DNA of 64,000 nt from Lineus longissimus (Eukaryota > Nemertea > Pilidiophora > Heteronemertea > Lineidae). The stretch lies in NCBI RefSeq assembly GCF_910592395.1, contig NC_088312.1, positions 12,898,001-12,962,000 on the forward strand, read 5' to 3'. Each line of letters opens with the position of its first letter. Positions within the stretch are counted from its first letter, which is position 1. The translations under genes were made by a program, and so were the position numbers. Shown in pieces: positions 53,165 to 64,000 of the stretch. The notes below the pieces were generated by a model. That model had not been told where the DNA came from. It saw only the letters and a program-made list of their open reading frames with translations, and did no database searches.

Positions 53165-53670
53165 CTGGTACTGCCATTAGCATTGGCAGTCCTAACATGA
53201 AAGACGACATTCAGAATGACTGCTGCTGCGGTAGTCGAGGATACATTCTAGTTTCTCCATTAGCAGTCATAGCACGAAATACAACATACTGATTCAATCA
53301 TTAGTAGTCACAAGATGGTAGACTACGTTATGGCGGTTCCATCATTGACAGTCGTTGCACGAAGGAGGACTGCATTCTGGGTCACAAACCGAAGACTACA
53401 TTCTAGGTCCACCATAGGCAGTCAAAGACTATATTCTGGTTCGACCATTGGCAGTCACAACAAGATACTACAGTCACAACAAGATAGACTGCTGGTTCCG
53501 GCTATCAAAACATAAAAACTACATGCTGGTTCCACCATTCGCCGTCAAAACACGAAAGATACATTTTAGTTCTACCATTGGTAGTCACGACTACATACAG
53601 AAACGACTACATTTTTGAATCGAATCCATCATTAGCAGTCACAACACGAAATACTGCATTAGCATGCACA
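53165..53670 (+). repeat. degenerate minisatellite, about 45-bp period
   Basis: Repeated cores CCATTGGCAGTCACAACA, CGAAAGACTACATTCTGG and GGTTCCACC, about ten irregular copies. Confidence 0.75.
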
Positions 53671-54456
53671 ACACAGTTAAGGGGAGCCCTATCGCCAGTA
53701 TCGTTAGAACATGAAACAATGTCATCCCCCTGGTGTTACTAACTCTGTGTTCTCAAGAGCCGGAGACAATCGGGAGAAAAAATAACGGATCTCAAATTAA
53801 ATGCTTTGCCCGCGAAACTTGACTGTTCATTTAATTTCCTGTATTGGTATCTGTTGTGATCAGCCATTTGATATGTTAGCCTGTGCCACTGCAGGAGGTC
53901 CCGGGGAGAGGACAATGATATCCCTTGTGAGATACGATCAGTGTCTCGGTGTCCCCAATACACCGCGCCATCGCGGGTCCAAGACACGCTAAGCGCATCG
54001 AAATAATTGAATCCACGGCGGGGACAATACAGCGCGGAGTGACAGGCCGGGTCGGTAGCGGCCCATCTGTCAGTCACAATTGTCATCAGCGGAATATAAT
54101 AAAAGTTAAGTGGTGTCTTTCGATAGTGACACTAGTGATTTCCTAGCGGGGCATGTTTGACTATCAGGGTATGGAAGATGCATCCCAAGGAGACCTGAAG
54201 ATGGTTTCGGCAGCTGGGGATCTGTCCCTTGCGTCTGGAAGACCCGTCTCATGATAGTGAAAGGGATTGTCTTGTTCGCGCCATCCATCAAAATATTCCA
54301 GCGCCTGTCAAGCATTAAATGAAATACTGATCTTGGTCCATATACCGTAAGGCATAATTTCAATGTGCCAAATTATGATAGAATTTCATTTTAAATGTTG
54401 AGGAGCCAATCAATACTTTTTATTACACTGGTTAATATGTAATATAAATCAAAAAT

Positions 54457-54530
54457 TGTGTGGTGGTTAGAGAAACGCCAAGATGTTGTCGGTTCGAATC
54501 TTTTCATCTTCACACGGTATGGCCAGGTAT
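54457..54530 (+). repeat. possible tRNA-derived SINE head
   Basis: GTGGTGGTTAGAG resembles a box A and GTTCGAATC a box B, 35 bp apart. Clover-leaf pairing is poor and no tail repeat is seen, so this is at most a relic. Confidence 0.25.
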
Positions 54531-55549
54531 AATAGTGTTTAGAGGCTGTGTGTGCTAAGCTGAGAATCTTTGCGGACCGAATTATTCCATGAAGCATGTC
54601 ATGATGACCATTGGAAATAACCATATCATTTAGAAAGACTCGGACATCATCCGTTCAGTTTTGGTGATTAATGAGGTACATAATTCGTATTTTACCAAAG
54701 GTGGTAGAAAGCGTGTCAAACAAGAAGAAGAGCAGTGTTAGCCCGTATGTCTTTCCAATTAAGAGAAAATGCTATTAGAGAAACACGACTTCAATGATTG
54801 TCATGACTGTGTCAAGTAGGCTTTATGGGAAAGAACAATGTTTTTCTCACAGCCCCTAAATGACTAAGGTGTCCAAATCCTTAGGTTTCCACACCACTTG
54901 TCTGTTAAAGCTGCGTGGAGTGGGAGCCCAATGACTCTTACCTCACTCGTATACCATTTAATAGCAGGCTAGAAGTTTTCAACTCAATTATTTAGAGCTG
55001 TCTCAACTTTCAATAGCAATGTAAAAGAATGCGTCGACCGGGAGCCTGGTCCAAAATGAACAAGAGCCTTTCAAATGTGCTCTATCATTTTTCTAATAAA
55101 AGATTGTTGAATAGTTTGAAAGGTTATGAGAAGGGTACCTCAGAATTGAGATAGAATCAGCGACTTTCCACAGGCGGTGCTTGATGAATGGGTTTGTTCT
55201 ATTATTGTCCTAGTCTGTCAATCAGCCGCTCGGGGGCGGGTTTGATTATAATCCGCAGCTGCGATTGGCGCTGCCTGAAAATAGGAACAAGCACGACTTG
55301 CAATGTTTGGTGTGTTCGGTGGTGTAGATAGAACGTCAGTCGAGTAGATGGTAACGAGAGGTGTAATAAGTATGAACCATATCACTGGAGTTATAAGGGA
55401 TACTGACGCGGGAGACAGCTACCAGTCAATCCCCACATGCTGCTGGTGATAACAACATCACTTCTCATTCATGGTGATCAATCGATGGCTGTAGTGCAAG
55501 TGGAGTACTTCAGAGTGCGGGATAGTTGAGCAGTATCATGGAGTTACAC
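54531..55549. other. 5' flank of the Frizzled gene
   Basis: No ORF of note. Region 55,180-55,330 is GC-richer, with CCAAT-like (GCGATTGGCGC) and GGGGGCGGG motifs and could hold the promoter. The transcription start was not located. Confidence 0.35.
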
Positions 55550-55579
55550 TAACTCAACAATCAACTCGACATTGGCAAA

Positions 55580-57352
55580 ATGGCCCTTCACGTGGTGCGG
55601 ACAATGTTGGTGTTGTTGCTTCTGACATTCGTGGCAGTAAATGGCAATGGGATTATTAGTGGAATTACAACAGGAGGAGGTGATGTGGTTAGAAAGTGTG
55701 ACCCGATTAAGATCGAGATGTGCAAAGGACTTGGATATAACGTGACAGGGATGCCAAACTTGGTGGGGCACGAACTCCAACAGGATGCGGAGTTACAGCT
55801 TCAAACATTCACACCCCTGATTCAGTATGGATGCTCAGGACAGTTGAAATTCTTCCTATGTAGTGTTTACGTTCCGATGTGTACGGAAAAGGTTATGGCC
55901 CCTATTGGTCCCTGTAGGCCAATGTGTGAGAACGTAAAGGATAGCTGTCAACCGATTTTGAAGGAGTTTGGCTTCCCTTGGCCAGCTGCTTTGAACTGTA
56001 GCAAGTTCCCTCCGATGAATGATCTGAACCATATGTGTATGGATGGCCCCACAGTGGATAGGAATGCCAAACCCAAACATAAACTGGAGCCAGGGCTGAA
56101 GAAACCTGTCATCACCCAAGCCCCTGGGATCCAACTTGGATTAGGGAAACATGTTCCTGTCTCACAGAATTACAAGTCCTGTGATCGTTATCGCCACCCA
56201 GAGAAATATATCTATATCAACCGGACTGACAAGTGTGCAATTATCTGCGGAGAGGATGACCTTTTCTCTCAGGATGATAAATATTTCGCGGACATCTGGA
56301 TGTCTATTTGGGCTGGTGTCTGCTTCGTCTCCACGCTACTTACCGTCCTAACCTTCATCATTGATGCGAGCCGATTCCGGTACCCCGAGCGGCCCATCAT
56401 CTTTCTAAGTCTCTGCTACAACATCTATAGCATTGCTTTCATCGTGCGCCTTATAGCCGGCAGGGAAGCAATCTCTTGTGACACGGACAGCCCCAGCAAC
56501 CAGCGTATTCTTATACAAGAAGGTTTAGAGAACACCGATTGTGCCATTGTGTTCCTGCTGCTCTATTTCTTTGGAACAGCCAGTTCTATTTGGTGGGTGA
56601 TACTGACACTGACATGGCTCCTGTCGGCAGGATTAAAGTGGGGCCATGAGGCGATACAGCAGCATAGTAGTTATTTTCATCTGGCCGCCTGGGCTATTCC
56701 TGCAATAAAAACCATAGTCATCTTGGTTATGAGGGACGTTGATGCCGATGAACTGACTGGTCAATGTTATGTTGGCAACCAAAGTTTAGATACTTTATTA
56801 GGCTTCGTGCTCGGTCCTTCCATCGTCTACCTGGTCCTCGGGACATCCTTTCTTCTGGCAGGTTTCGTGGCTTTGTTCAGGATAAGAAGCCACGTGAAAA
56901 ATGACGGTTTGAAAACCGATAAGTTAGAAGTGCTTATGGTCCGAATAGGAATATTCTCAGTGCTCTATACTGTTCCTGCGACATGTGTTATCGCTTGCTA
57001 CATTTACGAATACACAAATCGAGACATTTGGTACAGCAAGGAACATTCATCGACACCCAATATTGAAATATTTATGTTAAAAATCTTCATGTCGCTAGTA
57101 GTTGGGATAACGAGCGGGATGTGGATATGGACCACTAAAACATTAAGTTCGTGGAAGACGTTCTGTACGCGGATATGTCACCGACGACGGGACCGAAAAT
57201 CGACTTCAAATCTGCCGCAAGGACTACAGAATGTCCAGTACCAACTGGCGAAAAATATCTCAGGCTCAACTTATTACAGCCGGCCGCCCGGCAACTCTGT
57301 CAGGATGGATAAGCATAAACGGGGCAAAACAGGCAGCGAGACAACGGTGTGA
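55580..57352 (+). CDS. FZD4: Frizzled-4 class Wnt receptor, single coding exon
   Basis: 590 aa. ATG in good context (AAAATGG), with an in-frame TAA at 55,550 upstream. Hydrophobic signal peptide, about residues 5-21. Cys-rich Wnt-binding domain about 40-153 with all ten cysteines (40, 48, 85, 94, 101, 112, 116, 123, 140, 153) and N-glycosylation sites NVT (54) and NCS (139). [29 protein letters not shown] and [11 protein letters not shown] are closest to vertebrate FZD4 and not to the FZD9/10 or FZD5/8 groups. Seven membrane segments span about 240-515, with cysteine-containing linker and loops. The Dishevelled-binding KTLSSW is at 520-525 just after TM7, and the protein ends in ETTV, a PDZ-binding tail like that of FZD4. 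It acts at the plasma membrane in Wnt signalling. The whole coding region is uninterrupted; vertebrate FZD4 has one intron, so loss or ancestral absence is possible. No damage is seen. Confidence 0.97.
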   Translation: MALHVVRTMLVLLLLTFVAVNGNGIISGITTGGGDVVRKCDPIKIEMCKGLGYNVTGMPNLVGHELQQDAELQLQTFTPLIQYGCSGQLKFFLCSVYVPMCTEKVMAPIGPCRPMCENVKDSCQPILKEFGFPWPAALNCSKFPPMNDLNHMCMDGPTVDRNAKPKHKLEPGLKKPVITQAPGIQLGLGKHVPVSQNYKSCDRYRHPEKYIYINRTDKCAIICGEDDLFSQDDKYFADIWMSIWAGVCFVSTLLTVLTFIIDASRFRYPERPIIFLSLCYNIYSIAFIVRLIAGREAISCDTDSPSNQRILIQEGLENTDCAIVFLLLYFFGTASSIWWVILTLTWLLSAGLKWGHEAIQQHSSYFHLAAWAIPAIKTIVILVMRDVDADELTGQCYVGNQSLDTLLGFVLGPSIVYLVLGTSFLLAGFVALFRIRSHVKNDGLKTDKLEVLMVRIGIFSVLYTVPATCVIACYIYEYTNRDIWYSKEHSSTPNIEIFMLKIFMSLVVGITSGMWIWTTKTLSSWKTFCTRICHRRRDRKSTSNLPQGLQNVQYQLAKNISGSTYYSRPPGNSVRMDKHKRGKTGSETTV

Positions 57353-59700
57353 CAGGAGGCGTAAGTTAGTCCTGGTGGTGGCACGAAGATTACTATTAAC
57401 CCGACTTCATGTACTTCTTTACTGTTGCAATCTGGGCTTAGTTATTTGAAACTTGTTCGGCTCTAACTTGGCGTTAACTTCTACTTGGCGTTGAGTTAAA
57501 GTTCCCTGTGTGATAACACATGCTCGGGAGACGCCAACCCAACTTAGACTTCAAACTGCTTTGACCATGCCCGGGTGACCATGTGACCAGGACCAGTTAT
57601 AAGCGCTTGACACCGTTACGCCAAATCCCTGTAACTTATTCACCACTCCGTATAACCATCGTCTAGGCTGTAATTCCATGGCCCATGCAGTCAGCAATGT
57701 AAAGAGCCGATCAAGTAATTTTACAAGACTCATCAGAGCGGTTATCTATAGATTCACAACTGTTTCGAGATTGTTAAAGTTTTTAACAGTTTCATCAGTT
57801 TCGGCAGCTTTTGAGCTGAAAGGCGCTGGCAACTGTTGCTGCTTCTTCATAATCATGTCTTGCAATGGCCGTTGCAATTTGACATCGGTTTTGATGGACT
57901 GTATTGAACTTTTGTAAGCCTGGCAAACTGCTTTGGCCCACGAAAGTGCGGTCGGCCTTCCATTGATGATCTACATGGAAGTCCTGGTCATGCAAGTGTG
58001 ATGAATCGATTTCCGAGCCAGGGTTCAGCCAATATTATAACATGAAAGTCACACGAAGTCGGTTTTACAGTTTTAATATCTGCAACTGGGACCTTTGTAT
58101 ATTTCACAATGTAAATAGGTGTAGATATCGAGATGTGTACATAGTGCAGAGGAGCTCTCAGGCTGTAAGAAAGATAAGTGCTTGGTGCACCTACACAGAG
58201 TCAGGAGCGCAACCAGATCTGATGGGTCGGCTGCTGGGTGAGATGTGATGAAAGAAGAATTGGCAGCTGTCAAGTTTTGCAATGCCTTACTACCTTTCGA
58301 GAAGCTGACATTGAAATGCGCGCACCAGACGTCCGTGAGACGGATAGCCATCAGCGTGTTGAAAGTGATCTTTCAGCGGGTTTGACGGAAGTCATAGCCA
58401 GCTTCTTGGCAGGTAGCGCGGCTGTATATTGCCATCAATCAGAAGTCGGCTGTAGAATGTGTAGTACTTCATCTCGCCTCACTCTGCCATGCCACACGCC
58501 AGTTTTATTGCCCTCCGATTAGGCTAAAGATTTATAGCCATATTTTCCTGACATTGTGGAGGTGTTAAAGCAATTATGTACAAATAACTGCCCAGTTAGT
58601 TGCCCAGGTTCTCATGATTTATGTCTTTACTTTAATTGGTAGTTGACATACCGGGTTCATTCCACATATCTTCTCATTACCAGGGGAGACATTCTTGATA
58701 CCTAACGCAAACACTTGATAGACTCTTTGTTTTCTGCCTCCATTTCTGCATGGCAGCCTCACTTGATGTCTGATCCAGTGTTATCAAATTGCAAGCATTA
58801 TGGTTCACTCAACTCTTTCATTGACAAAATTCATTTCTCGAAATCGTTGTGCTTGAAATAACTATCCATACAACAAGGTGCAGACTGATGGTTCACTGCT
58901 TTATTGCCAAAGGTCTTGGGAACCAAAATGAGTCGAAATCTATCTCAAAGTTAATATCAACCGTCTACAAAAAACGATGAGCTTGCAGTATATAAGTTTT
59001 GTGATCTCCTAATTCTTGAATAAGTGTAGTAGAGAGAGAGGGAGTATTTATTTCCACTGACGAAATGATAAGCTGACTTTATGCCTTTCGAAGTTTGGTG
59101 TTAATCCTCACTTATCGAGTGCAATATTTCACATAATATCTACCTCGTTAAAGTCAATTTATAATGCTTATTTCTTGTAACCGGTTTATTCGAAGGCTAT
59201 GGCTAAGTATACGCAAGTGATCGGACGTAAGCAGTGTGTTTGCTTCCCTTTGAAATGTCTATTTGCAGTCCATTAGCCTGACCATGGACTCTGTATTATT
59301 TTGCCGGGTCTGAGTAAAAGCATATTTGTTTTCAATACAGAAATGTTCAAGTACTTTGAACACGTTTGAACTTCATAATGTGTTGGAATTCAGGCCTGAG
59401 GCCCTCGCGTATTGGCAGAGACGGTTTTTTGCGCTTTTACACCAAAACACAACCTCAGGGCAAGGAGATCTCTCCTGCCGACGACCGTTTTGGGTTGCCG
59501 TTCAGAGTGTAACTTACGAGTAGCCCTGGGCAAATCATAACCGGTTGGTTTTTACCCTGAGGGTGTCACTTGTCACTTGCTTCCGGCAGTCATTGCTGGA
59601 GGTGGCATACTTTGAAATAAATGTTCGTCGTATAATGCATTACTGGCGACTGCATTGTTATTTGGCGGATTTTGTACGATGGCAATACGTTGCGACATGA
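57353..59700. other. presumed 3' flank/UTR of the Frizzled gene
   Basis: No supported ORF. An AATAAA at about 59,616 (TTTGAAATAAATG) is one possible distal polyadenylation signal. Frames of 70-95 codons (57,678, 58,238) are short and without motifs. Confidence 0.35.
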
Positions 59701-62700
59701 CCAACCTTTCTGCATGTAAAACACACAGTCTGCCTTACTGCTCTGGACAATGCTCGCCCTCACTCCGCCTGTCCTAATATAACTACAACCATGTGCGATT
59801 TCTTCTGACCAGTGCAAGTCAACAAAACCACTACATCTGCAGCTAGAAAACGTTGTTTTCCAGTTGACAGTGCACTACAGCATGTGCATTGTCTACACAT
59901 TGGTGCTATGAACTTTGCTGTCAGTGCTCATGTTTACACGCCGATCAACAATGATCTGAACACATTACCATTGATAGTCTCAAGCATTCATCAATCACTC
60001 CATTTAGTCCTGATAAAGTTAATACACTTCTTTATGCATAAATCCATTTATCACCACTGGGTGATATACGACTTGGCCGCGCCGTTGTGACTTCTGCTCA
60101 GCAGAGGCATGCGCCGTGTCATAACTGGGCAAATTATCGGTATGATTAGCGGTCTTGAGTGACACTGTCAGAGGGAGAAAACAAATGCCAAACATACTTA
60201 GTCACTTTGCTGTGAGGCCTGTCTTTTCGATGCTTCCCGCTTACCGGCACATGAATTGATAGGTTACTGTCATATACTGGCATATGGTGAAGAAATGTTT
60301 TGTTATGAATCAAATTGTAGCACAAGTACTATGTATTTCCTTTGGATCTCAATGACTGGTTAGTAAAATTAGATTCCCGAGGCAGTCCATTAGTCATCAT
60401 GAACATCTTGGAATTCAAAGGACAAGGCCGATCCACTGCCTCAGTAGTATACTGAAAACAAGGCGTGAAAGCCACTATGTGAACAGAGGGAGGCCAGTGT
60501 GTTACAGTTTACGGATGTCTTAGCTAAATGCTTTAAAAACTGTTCCTAGTCGTACGTTCCTAGTTACCCTGGATATTTTTTATCATTTCATATTTGCTCT
60601 TATATCGTATATAGCATAAATAGAAAACTTTTAAAACTAGGAAACCTTCTCCCAATACCAGTTTCTCCGATAAACGAACGAACAAGGCAGCACTCCGACT
60701 TGTACCTGGTTATCATGACAACCGAAGTTGAATTCTGATGCAAAGTGTGAATGGTTGTTAGGTTTATGTTCGAACGTGCCGTGGGGAGACTAGAACATAT
60801 CAAAACAACCTTTCACCATTGATATTAACACTAATCTATTACCACTCCAATATCATATGTAAATTCCACCTCTTCACTCGTGATTTCAACCATTGGGCGC
60901 ATTACAGTGGCTGTTTGAAGTAACGTTCCTTAAAGGCCTAACCCGTTCATTAAAAAAATTGAATTTGAAAATTTTCAATTTCGTAAATACGCAGTACTGA
61001 CTATACATTCTAGATACTATGAATACAACGTGTCAGTAAATTTTCAAGCACTGCAGTTTATGCGCGTTAGAGCAGTACTGTACTTGGCGTGTAAGTCCAT
61101 TTCCCTGCTCATCGTAAATGTATCCCAATTGGTTGTAAAGCAAATGTGGCCAAAAATGTTGCTCGCCCTAGATAACTTATTTTGGTTTTGGGAAAGCCTG
61201 TAAAATACTACTTTTCATCAAAGGAGCCTAAAATTCAGACATATGACAAACCGAGACGCATTATCTATTCATGTAATATACACTTGTATAACTGTTTAAG
61301 AAGTGTTCTCAAACGTCCATCAGACTTATGCACTCTGCATACAAGATAATAATAAATAACACATTATGTTTTTGTCGCCAGAAAATCTTCCTATATTTTT
61401 ATTACCATAATAACAACCTTGGGCCGTATCATCAGCACTATTGGTTTATCCTAAGAGCATAGCTTTTAACAATTGGAACGATATACATCATAAGACAACA
61501 AAATATAAGACTCTACATGAGGTTCAGTTTTCAATAAGAAAGTTCCAAGGATATTATCACGTGGTTCCGGTCGCCATGACTGCGCATATATGTAATGTTA
61601 TTCATTGATATTGTGTTTGCCGTTATTGTTTGCACTGGCATGGGAGCATCGCCTCTGGCGGTGTGTGGATAGGCCCTTTCATGTATCAGTTCAAAACACA
61701 CGTATCGATGATCCTCACCAAACGCGTCGACCTTTTTAGATTTTGACATATCGAAGTTCAATGGCGTGTGGGTGAAACATTTAAAAAAGACTTGTGTAGG
61801 CCTAATAAGAAGTAAATACATCTGTAGCCACGAGACTGTTTAGTGTACCTAATATTCTTGATGATAGAAAGCTACCCACGCAATAATCGATGATGGATTA
61901 ACACTTTAGATCGGATAACGTGCATGGATATGGTTGTTATAAACCTTTTGCAAAAATAGTGTAAATACAGTTATGCTCAGAAGTAACATCATCTCCGATA
62001 CGCAGCACTTGCGTAAACGCGCTTGAAGCGATTACATCTGTGTTTTGGGGCATATTTCTTTGAAACACCACTGTATATAATGGGTTTTTTCACCATGGAG
62101 GCCATATTTTCCCTCGTTCTTCCATTAGTCTGGGTTAATTTTAAGTGACCCGTACGCATATATGAAGCAGATATAGAAAAAACTAACATTCTCATTTTTC
62201 AAAGCAGTTATTATCAAGGCTGTTGCTATACGCCCAGCAAGAAATATTGAACAATATTACGAGGACCTAACCAGGCAAATCGTTAATTTTCTACCTGATT
62301 TGGTATAGTTTAAAATACCTCTGCTGGCGTCTGGTTTCTTCGAAATGTATATCACATTCTTTGGAGGGCAACCGATATTTACCCCTTGCATACAGTACTG
62401 ATTAGAAGTCACATCGCTTTCAGCTGCATTCTATTTTGGCGTCATATACACGAGGTAATTGCTCAGTCACCCATGTCCATTGTGGAGGATGAAATGAATG
62501 AGACGTTCCGATCTCGGAGGTTATTGTGTCTCAAGAAGTTTTTTTAAGATTTCTTGCTTATTTCTCCAAATGTGACAAGTCGTAATGGTTAATAGCACGA
62601 ACCCCTGGGGCGGGGAAATCACAAATCACCACGACCAATCTCATTGAATTAGCGAAAATTGAAAGTCAACATTGAGTGGTAATTTTAGAAGATGGCTATA

Positions 62701-64000
62701 GCATGTGATGGGATCTTTGATCTAGGCGAAATGAGATCGAATGGAGAGCAATTGCGACTGGAGAAAGAACAATGAAATCAAATGAAAGAAACTGTCTTGT
62801 TTGAAGTTGTCTTTGTTGGATGCAACGAAGTGTTTCAACACACTAAAAATACTTTACCCTGCATACTACAATTTGATAAACTTGCCACGGTTCAGACAAC
62901 GTTTTGACAAAACAAAACTACCATTTATCCAGCCAATGTTTTTTTTATCGGTTTTGTATTCCTTGATACCGTATTCTTTCAAGCTGGAGTTAAATCCAAG
63001 ATGGCCGGCGAAATCTAAAATGGCTGCCAAATAGCCTAACATTGCCTTTCTCCTTTTTCACCATTTCCTTACTTTTTGATTGTACAATGTATATCCCTAT
63101 TCAGGTATGTATATTTCAACTTGTGAGACTAGTATCCTGTCTGATGACACATGCAACCATTCACTATAAATGAATGCTTGGCCAAACAAACCAAACCAAA
63201 CGTGATTTGGCATGGGACTTTTAGATGGCGAGTTCCATTGTGATGACGCCTTGTCCGATAACTGCGCCAGCCTATCAAAGCATCCCGGCCTATTACAATG
63301 GGAAGCCACAGCAAGCAGCAACCAAACATTACATCCTCAGACAAGTGGGAGAAATATTGTCCGTTACTCTAAGCGGAAGCAAGCGGCAAAGGCGGATTTT
63401 TTTGCTCTTTAGATGCACAGAACACAAGAGTCTAGCTACCGCATCGTACCCCCGGGGGCTGGCCACCTCAAACGACTTTTCCCTGTGCGGCAGATTAAAT
63501 TTGCGCGGTGCTTCTCTGAATCAAAGGGATTTAATGGAAGCCGCCGGAGTCGTATCTCAGTTGTAGGAAGCCTGTCACCGGCGGTTTGGTCCGCTGTCGG
63601 TGACATTCCAGGCTCCAGGGCCATCATTACCTCTCCTACCCACATCCTACTGACCTTGCCTTCCAAAGGCAACTTGCTGCAGCGGATGCTAGTCTTAAAT
63701 TAATTACTTAAAATCGTCTCCCTTTGAAATCTGATCCCCTGCCACATTGGGGCGCGGTTGAAATTGTGTTTTGTGTTCGCGAGTGTGGCCGCATATATGA
63801 GATCAGCCATCTCTGACAAAGAAGGTGCCTTTTAGAATCCTTTGAAAATCATCACCATACCTTTTGAACTTCTTCGTTAGAACTGATAAAAAAAGATAAG
63901 ATGATAGCTTGAAGCGCCGCGCAACGAGCGATTTTTCGTCACTGCCACCGATCAAAATCGCATGTCGCAAAAATCTATCGCACGTTCTGGTGATCGCTGC
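59701..64000. other. intergenic, no supported gene
   Basis: AT-rich with scattered short frames. The segment 63,200-63,700 is GC-richer with overlapping frames of up to 113 codons on both strands but no recognisable motif or splice pattern; it could hide an exon or a CpG-rich regulatory element. Confidence 0.35.

Noticed and set aside
51297-53670. Repeat arrays considered as CRISPR
   Set aside because: Copies are diverged, adjacent without unique spacers of constant length, and the genome is animal.
63225-63703. Overlapping ORFs in a GC-richer segment
   Set aside because: No recognisable domain, competing frames on both strands and no convincing splice sites.

Overview
The window looks like nuclear DNA from a marine invertebrate animal, most likely a deuterostome such as an echinoderm, hemichordate or lancelet. 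The evidence is an intronless-in-this-window Frizzled-4 receptor gene, candidate spliced genes with GT/AG borders, a BEL/Pao retrotransposon, PIF/Harbinger-type sequences and many terminal-inverted-repeat (TIR) DNA elements. Species-level assignment is not possible from the sequence alone.

Layout. (1) 0-6 kb: decayed transposon sequence, with the two halves of a PIF/Harbinger system (a Myb/SANT-like pseudogene and a DDE transposase fragment) and a 970-bp TIR element carrying an acidic coding fragment. (2) About 6-39 kb: a tandem array of three units, all in + orientation and about 6.7 kb each before later insertions. Each ends in an unrecognised spliced gene: a ~90-110 codon exon, a GTAACT donor, an AG acceptor, and a 344-codon 3' exon. 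The two complete copies (A, B) are open throughout; the third (C) is cut by a MITE. (3) The array has served as a landing pad. Unit A holds a 5-kb ambisense TIR element with a perfect 63-bp-arm palindrome at its centre. Unit C holds a 6.1-kb TIR element with 6-bp target duplication that carries a DUF4326 gene and has itself been hit by a 2.1-kb Mutator-like element, plus a 1-kb foldback element and a 2.4-kb composite insertion. (4) 39.9-48.5 kb: a tail-to-tail inverted gene fragment whose centre took a full BEL/Pao retrotransposon (LTRs 461 and 438 bp, TSD AACGG, minus strand) and a TA-flanked MITE. (5) 48.5-49.5 kb: a deleted second copy of the Mutator-like element. (6) 49.5-55.5 kb: non-coding DNA with two minisatellites. 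(7) 55,580-57,352: Frizzled-4. (8) 57.4-64 kb: no supported gene.

Frizzled-4 is the only confidently identified conventional host gene. The most interesting novel material is the three-copy gene family, the element carrying DUF4326, and the ambisense element with the long palindrome. Because insertions hit different copies of one tandem unit, the uninterrupted copies serve as empty-site references, so many element borders can be read directly.
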